From: Cellulomonas iranensis NBRC 101100 = JCM 18110
Lineage (GTDB): Bacteria > Actinomycetota > Actinomycetes > Actinomycetales > Cellulomonadaceae
Length of the DNA stretch: 44,764 nt
NCBI RefSeq assembly: GCF_001552375.1
Contig: NZ_BCRB01000026.1
Coordinates: 1 to 44,764, forward strand
Direction: 5' to 3'
The translations under genes were made by a program, and so were the position numbers. Position 1 is the stretch's first letter. Each line of letters starts with the position of its first letter. Shown here one piece after another: positions 35,198 to 43,745 of the stretch. Below the pieces are notes generated by a model that was not told the origin of the DNA, ran no database searches, and worked only from the letters and a program-made list of their open reading frames with translations.

Positions 35198-36573
35198 TGA
35201 CGCAGGTGGACGACGTCGCGGGTGCAGCCGGCCCCGTGGACGGCCCGGCGTGGACGGGCAGCAGCACCGCGGCGTTCGAGCACGCGACCGCCGTCATCCC
35301 GGGCGGCGTGAACTCCCCCGTGCGGGCGTACGGCTCGGTGGGCGGCACGCCCCGGTTCCTCGCGTCGGCGGCGGGCGCGCACGTGACCGACGTCGACGGG
35401 CGCACGTACGTCGACCTCGTCGGGTCGTGGGGCCCGGCGCTGCTGGGCCACGCGCACCCCGAGGTCGTCGACGCCGTGCAGCGCGCGGCCGCGCGGGGCC
35501 TGGGCTTCGGCGCGCCGACGACGACCGAGGTCGAGCTGGTCGACGAGGTGCGCGCACGCGTGCCCGCGGCCGAGCGGGTGCGTCTGGTGTCGACGGGCAC
35601 CGAGGCGACCATGACCGCGCTGCGGCTGGCGCGCGCGTGGACGGGCCGCGACAAGGTCGTGAAGTTCGCGGGCTGCTACCACGGGCACGTCGACGCGCTG
35701 CTCGCGCAGGCGGGGTCGGGCGTCGCGACGCTCGCGCTGCCCGGGTCCGCGGGCGTCACGGCGGCCGTCGCGGCCGAGACGATCGTCGTGCCGTACAACG
35801 ACCTGGACGCGCTGCGCACGGCGTTCGCCGAGCACGGCGGCTCGATCGCCGCGGTCATCACCGAGGCGGCGCCCGCCAACATGGGCGTCGTCCCGCCGCT
35901 GCCCGGGTTCAACCGCGAGCTGCGGCGCCTGACGTCGGAGCACGGCGCGCTGCTCGTGCAGGACGAGGTGCTCACGGGCTTCCGCGTGGGTCCGGCCGGG
36001 TGGTGGGGCCTCGAGGGCGCCGCCGAGCAGTGGGCGCCCGACCTGCTGACGTTCGGCAAGGTGATCGGCGGCGGGCTGCCCGTCGCCGCGGTCGGCGGTC
36101 GCGCGGACGTCATGGACCAGCTCGCGCCGCTCGGGCCCGTGTACCAGGCGGGCACGCTGTCGGGGAACCCGGTCGCGACGGCCGCGGGGCTGGCGACGCT
36201 CCGGCTCGCGGACGGCGACGTGTACGCGCGCGTCGACGCGGCGGCCGCGCGGCTGCGACGCGAGGTCTCGGGCGCGCTCGTGCAGGCCGGCGTGCCGCAC
36301 GCGATCCAGTGGGCGGGCAGCCTGTTCAGCATCGTGTTCGGCGAGCGCGCCGCCGCCGAGGGCGCGCGCGACTACGCGGGCGTGCAGGCGTCCGAGCACT
36401 GGCGGTACGCGCCGTTCTTCCACGCGCTGCTCGACGCGGGCGTGCTCGCGCCGCCGTCGGCGTTCGAGGCGTGGTTCTTGTCCGCGGCGCACGACGACGA
36501 GGTGCTGGACCGCGTGGTCGAGGCGCTGCCGGGTGCGGCGCGCGCCGCCGCGGAGGCCACGCGTCCCGAGTGA
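35197..36573 (+). CDS. hemL: Glutamate-1-semialdehyde 2,1-aminomutase
   Basis: This is a PLP/PMP enzyme that converts glutamate-1-semialdehyde to 5-aminolevulinate. The 458 residues include [45 protein letters not shown], the [10 protein letters not shown] motif and [16 protein letters not shown]. The PLP lysine is in [19 protein letters not shown]. It is the last gene of the heme operon, followed by two GC-rich hairpins. Confidence 0.97.
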   Translation: MTQVDDVAGAAGPVDGPAWTGSSTAAFEHATAVIPGGVNSPVRAYGSVGGTPRFLASAAGAHVTDVDGRTYVDLVGSWGPALLGHAHPEVVDAVQRAAARGLGFGAPTTTEVELVDEVRARVPAAERVRLVSTGTEATMTALRLARAWTGRDKVVKFAGCYHGHVDALLAQAGSGVATLALPGSAGVTAAVAAETIVVPYNDLDALRTAFAEHGGSIAAVITEAAPANMGVVPPLPGFNRELRRLTSEHGALLVQDEVLTGFRVGPAGWWGLEGAAEQWAPDLLTFGKVIGGGLPVAAVGGRADVMDQLAPLGPVYQAGTLSGNPVATAAGLATLRLADGDVYARVDAAAARLRREVSGALVQAGVPHAIQWAGSLFSIVFGERAAAEGARDYAGVQASEHWRYAPFFHALLDAGVLAPPSAFEAWFLSAAHDDEVLDRVVEALPGAARAAAEATRPE

Positions 36574-36580
36574 CGCGGAC

Positions 36581-36609
36581 GCGGGCGGCCCGGGATCCGG
36601 GCCGCCCGC
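36581..36609. terminator. GC-rich hairpin after hemL
   Basis: A 13-base-pair perfect stem with a three-base loop follows the hemL stop by seven bases. There is no T tract; the position between convergent genes suggests a bidirectional terminator or transcript end. Confidence 0.5.
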
Positions 36610-36620
36610 GCGCGGGTGGC

Positions 36621-36661
36621 AGGGCCGGCCCGGCTCCGGACAGGTGCGCCGGGCCGGCCCT
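36621..36661. terminator. Second GC-rich hairpin between convergent hemL and the TauE gene
   Basis: A 13-base-pair stem (36621-36633 with 36649-36661) encloses a 15-base loop. It lies just after the 3' end of the minus-strand permease gene and so is likely its terminator. Confidence 0.5.
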
Positions 36662-36682
36662 CCACCGTTCGAGGGTGCCGCG

Positions 36683-37678
36683 TCAGGCGCGCGGCGCGAC
36701 CGGAGAGGCCGACTCCGCGTCGACGGCCTGCGGGGCGTGCGACGACGTGCCGGGCGCGTCCGCGTCCTCCGCCGGCCCGTGGGCCGTCGTCGCGGCGCCG
36801 CGCCCGGCTGCGAGGTCGAGGCGGTAGGCGCGGACCGACCACGTCACGGCCGCGACCCACACGAGCGCGATGGCCGCGAGCACGAGCCCCTCGGTGGGGG
36901 TGTCACCGACGCCGACCCAGTCGGAGCGCAGCAGCGTGCGGGTGTTGGTGAGCACGATGACGCCGCCGACAGCCGAGCCGAGCACGCGGCCGGGGACCTT
37001 GCGCACGAGCCACGCGGCGAAGGGCGCCGCGATCAACCCGCCGATGAGCAGCGCGGCGACCCACGTGAAGTCGATGCCCTGCGAGCCGAGCGAGAACAGG
37101 AAGCCGAGGCTCGCGGCGAGCGCGACGAGGAACTCGGACGTGTCGATCGAGCCGACGACCTTGCGGGGCTCGAGCCGCCCGGACGCGAGCAGCGCGGGCG
37201 TGCCGACGGGGCCCCAGCCGCCACCGCCCGTGGCGTCGACGAACCCGGCGAACACGCCGAGCGGCGCGAGGAACCGCTTGCGCAGCGGCAGGTGCTGGCG
37301 GTCGGTGCGCAGGCCCTTGAGCGTGAAACGCACGAGCAGGTAGACGCCGAGCGCGAGCAGCAGCAGGGACATCACGGGCTTGGCGGCGTCGGTCGAGAGG
37401 TTCGACAGGAACGTCGCACCGGCGAACGCGCCGACGGCGCCGGGGACGCCGATGCGCAGGACGACCTTCCAGTCGACGTTGCCGAACCGCCAGTGCGAGA
37501 CGCCGGACGCGAGCGTCGTGCCGATCTCGGCGAGGTGGACGGTGGCGGAGGCCGCGGCCGGGTTGGTGCCGATCGCGAGCAGGAGCGTCGTCGAGGTGAC
37601 GCCGTAGGCCATGCCGAGGCTGCCGTCGACGAGCTGTGCGGCGAGGCCGACGAGGGCCAGGAGGATCAAGGAGGGCAC
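36683..37678 (-). CDS. TauE/SafE-family anion permease
   Basis: This is an integral membrane protein of about 331 residues with eight to nine transmembrane helices, of the TauE/SafE (sulfite/organosulfonate exporter) family. It has the two half-repeats: AAQLVDGSLGMAYGVTSTTLLLAIG early, and FAGFVDATGGGGWGPVGTPALL in the second half, where the D-A-T-G-G-G-G-W-G-P motif is diagnostic. A hydrophilic Ala/Asp-rich C-terminal tail of 40 residues follows. The substrate cannot be told from sequence; sulfite, sulfoacetate or a similar anion is typical. Of two GTG starts, 37678 is favoured because GAGG lies eight bases before it; 37687 is the alternative. Confidence 0.92.
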   Translation of the reverse strand: MPSLILLALVGLAAQLVDGSLGMAYGVTSTTLLLAIGTNPAAASATVHLAEIGTTLASGVSHWRFGNVDWKVVLRIGVPGAVGAFAGATFLSNLSTDAAKPVMSLLLLALGVYLLVRFTLKGLRTDRQHLPLRKRFLAPLGVFAGFVDATGGGGWGPVGTPALLASGRLEPRKVVGSIDTSEFLVALAASLGFLFSLGSQGIDFTWVAALLIGGLIAAPFAAWLVRKVPGRVLGSAVGGVIVLTNTRTLLRSDWVGVGDTPTEGLVLAAIALVWVAAVTWSVRAYRLDLAAGRGAATTAHGPAEDADAPGTSSHAPQAVDAESASPVAPRA

Positions 37679-37745
37679 GGGGACCACCTCGGGGCGGCCG
37701 GCGGGGAGGCCGGGAGCGGGTGACGCGCACGGGCGGTTGTCCGTA

Positions 37746-37785
37746 CCTTGCTGATAATTCCGACCTGGTTAGCGGGATTTCAAGG
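37746..37785. promoter_or_regulatory. Nested dyad upstream of the TauE gene
   Basis: CCTTG (37746-37750) and CAAGG (37781-37785) form the outer inverted repeat. AATTCC (37756-37761) and GGGATT (37774-37779) form an imperfect inner one. The block is the most A/T-rich spot in the gap and likely holds the permease promoter and an operator, perhaps for the nearby Rrf2 regulator. Confidence 0.35.
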
Positions 37786-37860
37786 ATCGGTCGCATCCTG
37801 AGACGCCGTCTCGTGAGCGGACGGCGCGGCGGCACGGCACGGGGCGTAGGGTCGTCCGCC

Positions 37861-38274
37861 GTGACGACCGCGGGAGTGATCAGGGTCAGCGCCGTGGTGC
37901 TGCGGGACGCGACGGGCGCGGTGCTGACGGTGCGCAAGCGCGGCACGTCGCGGTTCATGCTCCCCGGGGGCAAGCCCGAGACCGGCGAGACGCCCGCGCA
38001 GACCGCGGTGCGCGAGGTGCAGGAGGAGGTCGGCCTCACGCTGCGCGTCGAGACGCTGCGCCCCCTCGGCGTCCTGCGTGCCGCCGCGGCGAACGAGGAC
38101 GGGTTCGAGGTCGAGGCCGACGTCTTCGAGCACGCGCTCGACGCGCCCGTCGCGGTCGGCGCCGAGATCGCCGAGCTGCGCTGGCTCGACCCCGACGCCC
38201 CGCTGCCGCCCGACCTCGCGCCTCTGCTGCGCGACCGCGTGCTGCCCCTGCTGCAGGCCTCGCCCCGACCCTGA
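37861..38274 (+). CDS. Nudix hydrolase
   Basis: This is a 137-residue Nudix protein. The Nudix box GGKPETGETPAQTAVREVQEEVG (given in two parts: GGKPETGETPAQ and TAVREVQEEVG) has all catalytic glutamates and follows the G-x5-E-x7-R-E-x2-E-E-x-G consensus. Members cleave nucleoside diphosphates linked to another moiety. The substrate is not predictable. GTG 37861 lies eight bases after TAGGGT, a likely -10 box, implying an almost leaderless mRNA. Confidence 0.9.
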   Translation: MTTAGVIRVSAVVLRDATGAVLTVRKRGTSRFMLPGGKPETGETPAQTAVREVQEEVGLTLRVETLRPLGVLRAAAANEDGFEVEADVFEHALDAPVAVGAEIAELRWLDPDAPLPPDLAPLLRDRVLPLLQASPRP

Positions 38275-38296
38275 CGACGCCGGGCGCCCGGCCCGG

Positions 38297-38380
38297 GGTT
38301 GCCGCGCGACCGTCGGGGGTCGCCGCGCCACCGTCAGCGGTTGGCCGTGCGCCGTCTGAGGTCGCCGCGCCACCGTGACG
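38297..38380. repeat. Four imperfect 21-base tandem repeats
   Basis: Units begin at 38297, 38318, 38339 and 38360, exactly 21 bases apart. The consensus is close to GGTCGCCGCGCCACCGTCNGN; units 2 and 4 agree best and unit 3 is most diverged. They fill the gap between the convergent Nudix and Rrf2 genes. Confidence 0.75.
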
Positions 38381-38395
38381 GGGCGGGCGCGCCCG

Positions 38396-38854
38396 TCACG
38401 GGTTGAGCCAGGCGTCCTCGCGCGCGGCCTGCCGGACCACGAGCTCGGGCAGCTCGCGCTGCACGACGTCGGCGAGCGTGACGCCCTCGAGCACGTCGCG
38501 CACGGACGCCCGCAGCGCGACCCAGACGTCGAGCAGCGCGGTCGCCGACCCCTCGTAGGTGAGCCCGGGCGGCCGCACGTCGCGCACCGTGACGAGCGGG
38601 CCGTCGACGGCCCGGATGACCTCGGCGAGCGTGATCTCGTCGGCACCACGCGCGAGCCGGTACCCGCCCGCGCGACCGCGGACGCTCGTCACGACGCCGG
38701 CCCGGCGCAGGTCCCCGAGGATCCGCTCGAGGAAGCTCGTGGGGATGCCCTGCCCCTCGGCGAGCACCTCGCTCGAGACCGAGTCGTCCGCCGGCCTGCT
38801 GGCCAGCTCGGCGCACGCCCGCACCGCATAGTCCGCCTTCGCCGAGACACGCAT
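38396..38854 (-). CDS. Rrf2-family transcriptional regulator
   Basis: This is a 152-residue winged-helix DNA-binding protein of the Rrf2 family. The start MRVSAKADYAVRACAELA is characteristic, followed by the recognition helix IPTSFLERILGDLRRAGVV and the wing SVRGRAGGYRLARG. The family's Fe-S cysteine triad is absent (only Cys14 is present). It is therefore probably not an IscR/NsrR-type cluster sensor and may resemble CymR, which controls sulfur metabolism. The nearby TauE permease would fit that. ATG 38854. Confidence 0.92.
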   Translation of the reverse strand: MRVSAKADYAVRACAELASRPADDSVSSEVLAEGQGIPTSFLERILGDLRRAGVVTSVRGRAGGYRLARGADEITLAEVIRAVDGPLVTVRDVRPPGLTYEGSATALLDVWVALRASVRDVLEGVTLADVVQRELPELVVRQAAREDAWLNP

Positions 38855-38900
38855 GGGTCGATCATCCCCTGCGCGGGGCGTCCGCCGGGCGCGAACACGC

Positions 38901-38928
38901 TTGTGCGTATACCCCCCAGGGGTATGAT
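38901..38928 (+). promoter_or_regulatory. csoR promoter with copper operator
   Basis: TTGTGC (38901-38906) and TATGAT (38923-38928) are -35 and -10 boxes separated by 16 bases. Between and across them lies ATACCCC-CCA-GGGGTAT (38909-38925), the classic CsoR operator. The ATG begins six bases after the -10 box, so the transcript is leaderless. CsoR bound here would block RNA polymerase, and Cu(I) would relieve it. Confidence 0.88.
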
Positions 38929-38934
38929 CGACGC

Positions 38935-39312
38935 ATGTCCACCGAGACGGCACGCGTCACGCACGACACCCCCCACGCCGACCCTCCCGCGGTCGCACCC
39001 TCCGCCGACGCCCCCGAGCACGACCACGCGACGCACGGCTACTCGCCCGCCAAGGCCGAGTACCTGCGCCGCCTGCGCCGCATCGAGGGCCAGGTCCGCG
39101 GCATCGCCCGCATGGTCGACGAGGACGTCTACTGCATCGACGTCCTCACGCAGGTCGCCGCCGTCACCAAGGCGCTGCAGGCCGTGAGCATCGGCCTCGT
39201 CGAGGACCACCTCGGCCACTGCGTCGTCGACGCCGCGCGGCAGTCCCCCGAGGCGGGCGCCGAGAAGGTCCGCGAGGCCTCGGCCGCGATCGCGCGCCTC
39301 GTGCGCAGCTGA
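38935..39312 (+). CDS. csoR: Copper-sensing repressor CsoR
   Basis: This is a 125-residue all-helical repressor of the CsoR/RcnR family. Its Cu(I) ligands are Cys67, His92 and Cys96, with the 25- and 4-residue spacing of the mycobacterial C-H-C triad (VYCIDVL and EDHLGHC). The core KAEYLRRLRRIEGQVRGIARM is the family signature. The first 35 residues form a His/Asp/Pro-rich tail not needed for the fold. The canonical operator directly overlaps its own promoter, so it is autoregulated and probably controls copZ and copA too. Confidence 0.95.
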   Translation: MSTETARVTHDTPHADPPAVAPSADAPEHDHATHGYSPAKAEYLRRLRRIEGQVRGIARMVDEDVYCIDVLTQVAAVTKALQAVSIGLVEDHLGHCVVDAARQSPEAGAEKVREASAAIARLVRS

Positions 39313-39484
39313 CCCACCCCCGCACCTCGCGTCCGACCCGCCCCGGGTCGCCGCGACACGTCCCGCGGCACGGCCCCCCACCCGGAGCCGCGCCACCCAC
39401 CCGCCGTCCGCGTCGCCCCGGCCGCCCCCGCCCGCTCGCCCGGGCCCCCGCCGCACCGGACACCCGCACCGAAGGAGCACCACC
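39313..39484. other. Intergenic stretch between csoR and copZ
   Basis: These 172 bases are C-rich, with GAAGGAG just before copZ as ribosome-binding site. No second CsoR-type operator, hairpin terminator or ORF was recognised, so copZ-copA may be read through from csoR. Confidence 0.45.
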
Positions 39485-39715
39485 ATGGCCACCACCACGT
39501 TCCGCGTCGACGGCATGACCTGCGGCAACTGCGTCAAGCACGTCACCGAGGAGCTCACCGCGCTGCCCGGCGTCACCGACGTCACCGTCGAGCTCGTGAC
39601 CGGCGGGGCCTCCCCCGTGACCGTCACGTCCGACGCACCGCTCGACGACGCCGCGGTCGCGGCCGCCGTCGAGGAGGCCGGTTACGCCGTCACGCCCACC
39701 CGGTCGCTGCTGTGA
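39485..39715 (+). CDS. copZ: Copper chaperone CopZ (HMA domain)
   Basis: This is a 76-residue single HMA-domain protein with the copper-binding loop GMTCGNC (Cys13, Cys16), which carries Cu(I) in the cytoplasm to the CopA ATPase. The ferredoxin-like fold is complete ([30 protein letters not shown]). ATG 39485 has a strong ribosome-binding site. Its TGA overlaps the copA GTG by four bases. Confidence 0.95.
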   Translation: MATTTFRVDGMTCGNCVKHVTEELTALPGVTDVTVELVTGGASPVTVTSDAPLDDAAVAAAVEEAGYAVTPTRSLL

Positions 39716-42255
39716 GCGCGCCCGGGACCGCCCCGGACGGGGTGGGGGCCGCGGGGATCGACCTCGCGGTCGAGGGCATGACCTGCGCGTCCTGCGTCGC
39801 GCGCGTCGAGAAGCGGCTCAACCGCGTGCCGGGCGCGACCGCGACGGTGAACCTCGCGCTCGAGACCGCGCACGTCGAGATCGCCCCGACCGACGGCGCC
39901 CCCGCGCCGACCGTCGACGACCTCGTGGCCGCCGTGCGCGCTGCGGGGTACGACGCGCACCCGGTCCCCGCGCCCGGCGCGTCGCACCACGGCGCCGCGG
40001 CGGACCACGCGGCGCACGACGGCGCCGGCGACCACGGCGCGCACGACGAGATCGAGCACGCGCTGTCGGGCATGCAGCACGCCGGCATGGAGCACGACGC
40101 CGACGACGACACGTCCGCCCCCGTCGACGCGCGCGGCGCCGACCTGCGCCGCCGCCTGCGGGTCGCGGCCGTGCTCACCGTCCCCGTGGTCGTGCTGAGC
40201 ATGGTCCCGGCGACGCAGTTCCGCGGCTGGCAGTGGCTCGTCGCGGCGCTCGCGCTGCCGGTCGCGACGTGGGCGGCGTGGCCGTTCCACCGCGCGGCCG
40301 TGCGCGCGGCACGGCACGGGTCGTCGACCATGGACACGCTCGTGTCGATCGGCGTGGTCGCCGCGAGCGCGTGGTCGCTGTGGGCGCTGCTGCTGGGCGG
40401 TGCGGGCGAGCTCGGCATGCGCATGACGCCGACGCTCTTCCCGGCCGCGGGTGCGGGCCACGGCACCGCGATGCCCGAGCTGTACTTCGAGGTCGCGGCC
40501 GTGGTCGTGACGTTCCTGCTCACCGGCCGGTACGCCGAGCACCGCTCGCGCCGGCGCGCGGGCGACGCGCTGCGCGCGCTGCTGGACCTCGGCGCCAAGG
40601 ACGTCGCGGTGCTGGTCGACGGGCCCAGGGGCCGCGTCGAGCGACGCGTGCCCGTGGACCGGCTCGCGGTCGGCGACGAGTTCGCGGTGCGCCCGGGCGA
40701 GAAGGTCGCGACCGACGGCGTCGTGGTGACGGGGACGAGCGCGGTCGACACGTCGCTGCTCACGGGCGAGCCCGTGCCCGTCGACGTCGGCCCCGGCGAC
40801 GAGGTCACGGGCGCGACCGTCAACACGTCCGGGCACCTCGTGGTCCGCGCGACGCGCGTCGGCTCCGAGACGCGCCTGGCGCAGATCGGCCGGCTCGTGG
40901 CGCGCGCGCAGACCGGCAAGGCGCCCGTGCAGCGGCTCGCCGACCGGATCTCGGCGGTGTTCGTGCCGGTCGTGCTCGTGATCGCGGTCGGCACGCTCGT
41001 GGTGTGGCTCGCGACCGGGGGCGGCGTGCAGGCCGCGTTCACGGCGGCCGTCGCGGTGCTGATCATCGCGTGCCCGTGCGCGCTGGGGCTCGCGACGCCC
41101 ACGGCGCTGCTGGTCGGCACGGGGCGTGGTGCGCAGCTCGGGATCCTCATCAAGGGCCCCGAGATCCTCGAGGAGACGCGGCGCGTCGACACCGTCGTGC
41201 TGGACAAGACCGGCACGGTCACGGCCGGGCGCATGGCCCTGGTCGACGTCGTGCCGGCCGCGGGCGAGGACGCCGACGAGGTGCGGCGGCTGGCCGCGGC
41301 GGTCGAGCGGCTCGCCGAGCACCCGATCGCGCGCGCGATCGCGGAGGCCGCACCGGAACCGGATCGCCCTGTCACGAGAGCGCGATCCGACAACCCCACC
41401 GAGAGCACCGGGCTGGATCGCACTCTCGCGACAGGGGGATCGGGCGTCGGGGTCGGGGCCGACGGGGTCGGGGTCGGCGCCGACGAGGTGCGCGAGTTCC
41501 GCGCCGACGCGGGGCGCGGCGTGAGCGGCGTGGTCCGCACCGCGCACAGCGGCGTCGCGCTCGCACGGCGCGTGCTCGTGGGCCGGCGTGGCTGGCTCGA
41601 GGAGCAGGGCGTCCGCACCGACGACGTCGCGGCGGCGGTCGACGCGGCCGAGGCCGACGGCGCGACCGCGGTGGTCGCGGCGTGGGACGGCCGGGCGCGC
41701 GGCGTGCTGGTGCTGCGCGACCCGGTGAAGCCGACGTCGACCGACGCGGTGCGCGAGCTGCGCGCGCTGGGCCTGCGCCCCGTGCTGCTCACGGGCGACA
41801 ACCGGGGCGCCGCGCTCGCGACGGCCCGCGCCGTCGGGATCGCCGACGCGGACGTCGTCGCGCAGGTCATGCCGGACGAGAAGGTCGCGGCGGTCGAGCG
41901 ACTGCAGGCCGGCGGTGCGCGCGTCGCGATGGTCGGCGACGGCGTGAACGACGCCGCGGCGCTCGCGACGGCGGACCTGGGCCTGGCGATGGGCACGGGC
42001 ACCGACGTCGCGATCGAGGCGGCCGACCTCACGCTCGTGCGCGGCGACCTGGCGTCCGCACCGCAGGCGATCCGGCTGTCGCGGCGCACGCTGCGGGTGA
42101 TCCGGCAGAACCTGTTCTGGGCGTTCGCGTACAACGTCGCGGCGATCCCGCTCGCGGCGCTGGGCCTGCTCAACCCGATGATCGCGGGTGCGGCGATGGC
42201 GTTCTCGTCGGTGCTGGTGGTGTCGAACTCGCTGCGGCTGCGTCGCTTCGCGTGA
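39712..42255 (+). CDS. copA: Cu(I)-exporting P1B-type ATPase CopA
   Basis: This is an 847-residue heavy-metal ATPase that pumps Cu(I) out of the cell. It has one N-terminal HMA domain (GMTCASC, Cys25/Cys28) and a His-rich linker at about 90-130. Transmembrane segments include the CPC metal site ([13 protein letters not shown], Cys454 and Cys456). The TGEPVPVD actuator motif, the phosphorylation site DKTGT at Asp498, the HP motif (AEHPIARAI), and TGDN and [10 protein letters not shown] in the ATP domain are all present. The nucleotide-binding domain carries an unusual insertion at about 550-590 produced by a long inverted repeat, ending in [17 protein letters not shown] 39712 overlaps the copZ stop. 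Confidence 0.95.
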   Translation: MSAPGTAPDGVGAAGIDLAVEGMTCASCVARVEKRLNRVPGATATVNLALETAHVEIAPTDGAPAPTVDDLVAAVRAAGYDAHPVPAPGASHHGAAADHAAHDGAGDHGAHDEIEHALSGMQHAGMEHDADDDTSAPVDARGADLRRRLRVAAVLTVPVVVLSMVPATQFRGWQWLVAALALPVATWAAWPFHRAAVRAARHGSSTMDTLVSIGVVAASAWSLWALLLGGAGELGMRMTPTLFPAAGAGHGTAMPELYFEVAAVVVTFLLTGRYAEHRSRRRAGDALRALLDLGAKDVAVLVDGPRGRVERRVPVDRLAVGDEFAVRPGEKVATDGVVVTGTSAVDTSLLTGEPVPVDVGPGDEVTGATVNTSGHLVVRATRVGSETRLAQIGRLVARAQTGKAPVQRLADRISAVFVPVVLVIAVGTLVVWLATGGGVQAAFTAAVAVLIIACPCALGLATPTALLVGTGRGAQLGILIKGPEILEETRRVDTVVLDKTGTVTAGRMALVDVVPAAGEDADEVRRLAAAVERLAEHPIARAIAEAAPEPDRPVTRARSDNPTESTGLDRTLATGGSGVGVGADGVGVGADEVREFRADAGRGVSGVVRTAHSGVALARRVLVGRRGWLEEQGVRTDDVAAAVDAAEADGATAVVAAWDGRARGVLVLRDPVKPTSTDAVRELRALGLRPVLLTGDNRGAALATARAVGIADADVVAQVMPDEKVAAVERLQAGGARVAMVGDGVNDAAALATADLGLAMGTGTDVAIEAADLTLVRGDLASAPQAIRLSRRTLRVIRQNLFWAFAYNVAAIPLAALGLLNPMIAGAAMAFSSVLVVSNSLRLRRFA
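41361..41442. repeat. Inverted repeat inserted in frame within copA
   Basis: Arms of 28 bases (41361-41388 and 41415-41442) pair at 24 positions around a 26-base loop. Each arm starts GGATCGC; the left arm also ends GCGATCC. The repeat has no stop codon and adds about 27 residues to the ATPase nucleotide-binding domain. The symmetry suggests a palindromic repetitive element (REP/MITE-like), but copies elsewhere in the genome cannot be checked here. Confidence 0.72.
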
Positions 42256-42340
42256 CGTCCACGGCGAGACGTCCCGCGTGACTGACGCGGTGTGACGGAT
42301 GCGGCCCCCGGCGGTGGTAACACCGTCGGGGGCCGCGGAC

Positions 42341-42363
42341 TATCATCGCTCTATGACGATGAC
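42341..42363 (+). promoter_or_regulatory. Promoter and probable operator of the ArsR repressor gene
   Basis: TATCAT (42341-42346) is a -10 box six bases before the ATG (42353). ATCATCG at its start and CGATGA just after the ATG form an imperfect inverted repeat across the leaderless start, a usual place for ArsR/SmtB autoregulation. Confidence 0.45.
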
Positions 42364-42724
42364 ATCTGCTGAGGACGATGAGGGCGTCTGGAGCACCGAC
42401 GCCGGTCTCACCGCCCCGACGGCCGCACTGTTCCGCGCGCTGGGCGAGCCCGCACGCCTCACCCTGCTGCGCCACCTGTTCACGGGTGAGCACCAGGTCC
42501 GCGAGCTCACCGACCACCTCGGGCTCGCGCAGAGCACCGTCAGCGCGCACCTCGCGTGCCTGCGCGACTGCGGGCTCGTCACCGTCCGGCAGCGCGGGCG
42601 CGCGTCGATCTACGCGATCGCCGACCCCGAGCGCCTCGCCGGGCTCATCGCCGCCGCCGAGTCGCTGCTCGACGCAGGCCCGCACCCCGACGAGTGCGCG
42701 CACCTCGCGGGGGCCGACCGGTGA
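42353..42724 (+). CDS. ArsR/SmtB-family metal-sensing repressor (CmtR-like)
   Basis: This is a 123-residue winged-helix repressor. ALGEPARLTLLRHLF and the recognition helix LGLAQSTVSAHLACLRDCGLV are typical of the family. Cys69 and Cys73 in the recognition helix (CLRDC) and Cys115 near the C-terminus (HPDECAHL) match the Cd/Pb-site arrangement of mycobacterial CmtR (Cys57, Cys61, Cys102). It should therefore sense Cd(II) or Pb(II). Its TGA overlaps the GTG of the CDF exporter by four bases, and it probably represses that exporter. Confidence 0.92.
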   Translation: MTMTSAEDDEGVWSTDAGLTAPTAALFRALGEPARLTLLRHLFTGEHQVRELTDHLGLAQSTVSAHLACLRDCGLVTVRQRGRASIYAIADPERLAGLIAAAESLLDAGPHPDECAHLAGADR

Positions 42725-43638
42725 GCCACGGCCACGACCACGCGCACGGCGGCACCGACCACCGCGGGCGCCTCGCCGTCGCGTTCGGGCTCACCGCGAC
42801 CGTGCTGGTCGCGCAGGCCGTCGGCGCGTACCTCACCGGCAGCCTCGCCCTGCTGGTCGACACCGCGCACATGCTCACCGACACCGCGGGCCTGCTCATG
42901 GCGCTCGTCGCGGCGCAGCTCACGCGACGCCCGGCGACCGCGCGGCGCACCTGGGGGTACCGCCGCGCCGAGGTGCTCGCGGCGCTCGCGCAGTCGGCCG
43001 TGCTGCTCGCGGTCGGCGTGTACGTGCTGGTCGAGGGCGTGCGTCGCCTCACGGCGCCGCCCGAGGTGCCGTCGACCGAGCTCGTGGTGTTCGGCGTGAT
43101 CGGCCTCGTGGCCAACGTCGTGTCGCTCACCGTGCTCGCGGGCGGGCGCTCGTCGGGCTTCAACATGCGCGCGGCGTTCCTCGAGGTCCTCAACGACGCG
43201 CTGGGGTCGGTCGGCGTCATCGTCGCCGCGATCGTCATCGCGACGACCGGCTGGCAGCAGGCCGACGCGGTCGCGGGCCTGCTCATCGGCGTGCTGATCG
43301 TGCCGCGCGCCGCGCGGCTGCTGCGCGAGACGGCGTCGGTGCTGCTCGAGTCGACCCCGCCCGGGCTCGACCTGGACGACGTGCGCGCGCACCTGCTCGA
43401 GGTCGACCACGTGCTCGACGTGCACGACCTGCACGCGTCGCTCGTCGCGACGGGCCTGCCGGTGGTCACGGCGCACGTGGTGGTGGACGACTCGTGCTTC
43501 GGCGACGGGCACGGCCCGCGGATCCTCGACCAGCTGCAGGAGTGCCTGGCGACGCACTTCGAGGTGTCGGTCGCGCACTCGACGTTCCAGATCGAGCCCG
43601 CGTCGCACCGGACGCACGAGTTCCTCGGGCACGCCTGA
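42721..43638 (+). CDS. czcD: Cation diffusion facilitator (Zn/Cd exporter)
   Basis: This is a 305-residue CDF transporter with six transmembrane helices. The metal-site motifs are DTAHMLTD in TM2 and LNDALGSVG in TM5, both of the HDxxD type. A His-rich N-terminus (SHGHDHAHGG) and a cytoplasmic C-terminal domain (VHDLHASLV, TAHVVVDDSCF) complete the fold. With the CmtR-like repressor it forms a Cd/Zn resistance pair following the copper genes. GTG 42721 is set by the four-base overlap. Confidence 0.93.
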   Translation: MSHGHDHAHGGTDHRGRLAVAFGLTATVLVAQAVGAYLTGSLALLVDTAHMLTDTAGLLMALVAAQLTRRPATARRTWGYRRAEVLAALAQSAVLLAVGVYVLVEGVRRLTAPPEVPSTELVVFGVIGLVANVVSLTVLAGGRSSGFNMRAAFLEVLNDALGSVGVIVAAIVIATTGWQQADAVAGLLIGVLIVPRAARLLRETASVLLESTPPGLDLDDVRAHLLEVDHVLDVHDLHASLVATGLPVVTAHVVVDDSCFGDGHGPRILDQLQECLATHFEVSVAHSTFQIEPASHRTHEFLGHA

Positions 43639-43692
43639 CGGCCGGACGGGTGACGGTCGGAGGTCCCGCACCGGACGCCGCGGGGCGCTGCT

Positions 43693-43708
43693 AAAGTGAT
43701 ATCACTTT
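43693..43708. promoter_or_regulatory. Perfect 16-base palindrome before the SPFH gene
   Basis: AAAGTGATATCACTTT is a perfect palindrome 38 bases before the SPFH ATG and is followed by GATA. In a genome this GC-rich an A/T-rich 16-base palindrome is very unlikely by chance. It is presumably the operator of this operon, perhaps for the ribbon-helix-helix-type gene that begins at the window end. Confidence 0.75.
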
Positions 43709-43745
43709 GATACCGCGCCGCGGCGCCCGTCCCCCGGAGGTCCCC

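Noticed and set aside
36581..36661. Riboswitch or attenuator around the GC-rich stems after hemL
   Set aside because: The stems lie downstream of both convergent genes, which fits transcript ends and not a leader control element.
38297..38380. CRISPR-like array
   Set aside because: Units are 21 bases, contiguous, without spacers, and only four in number.
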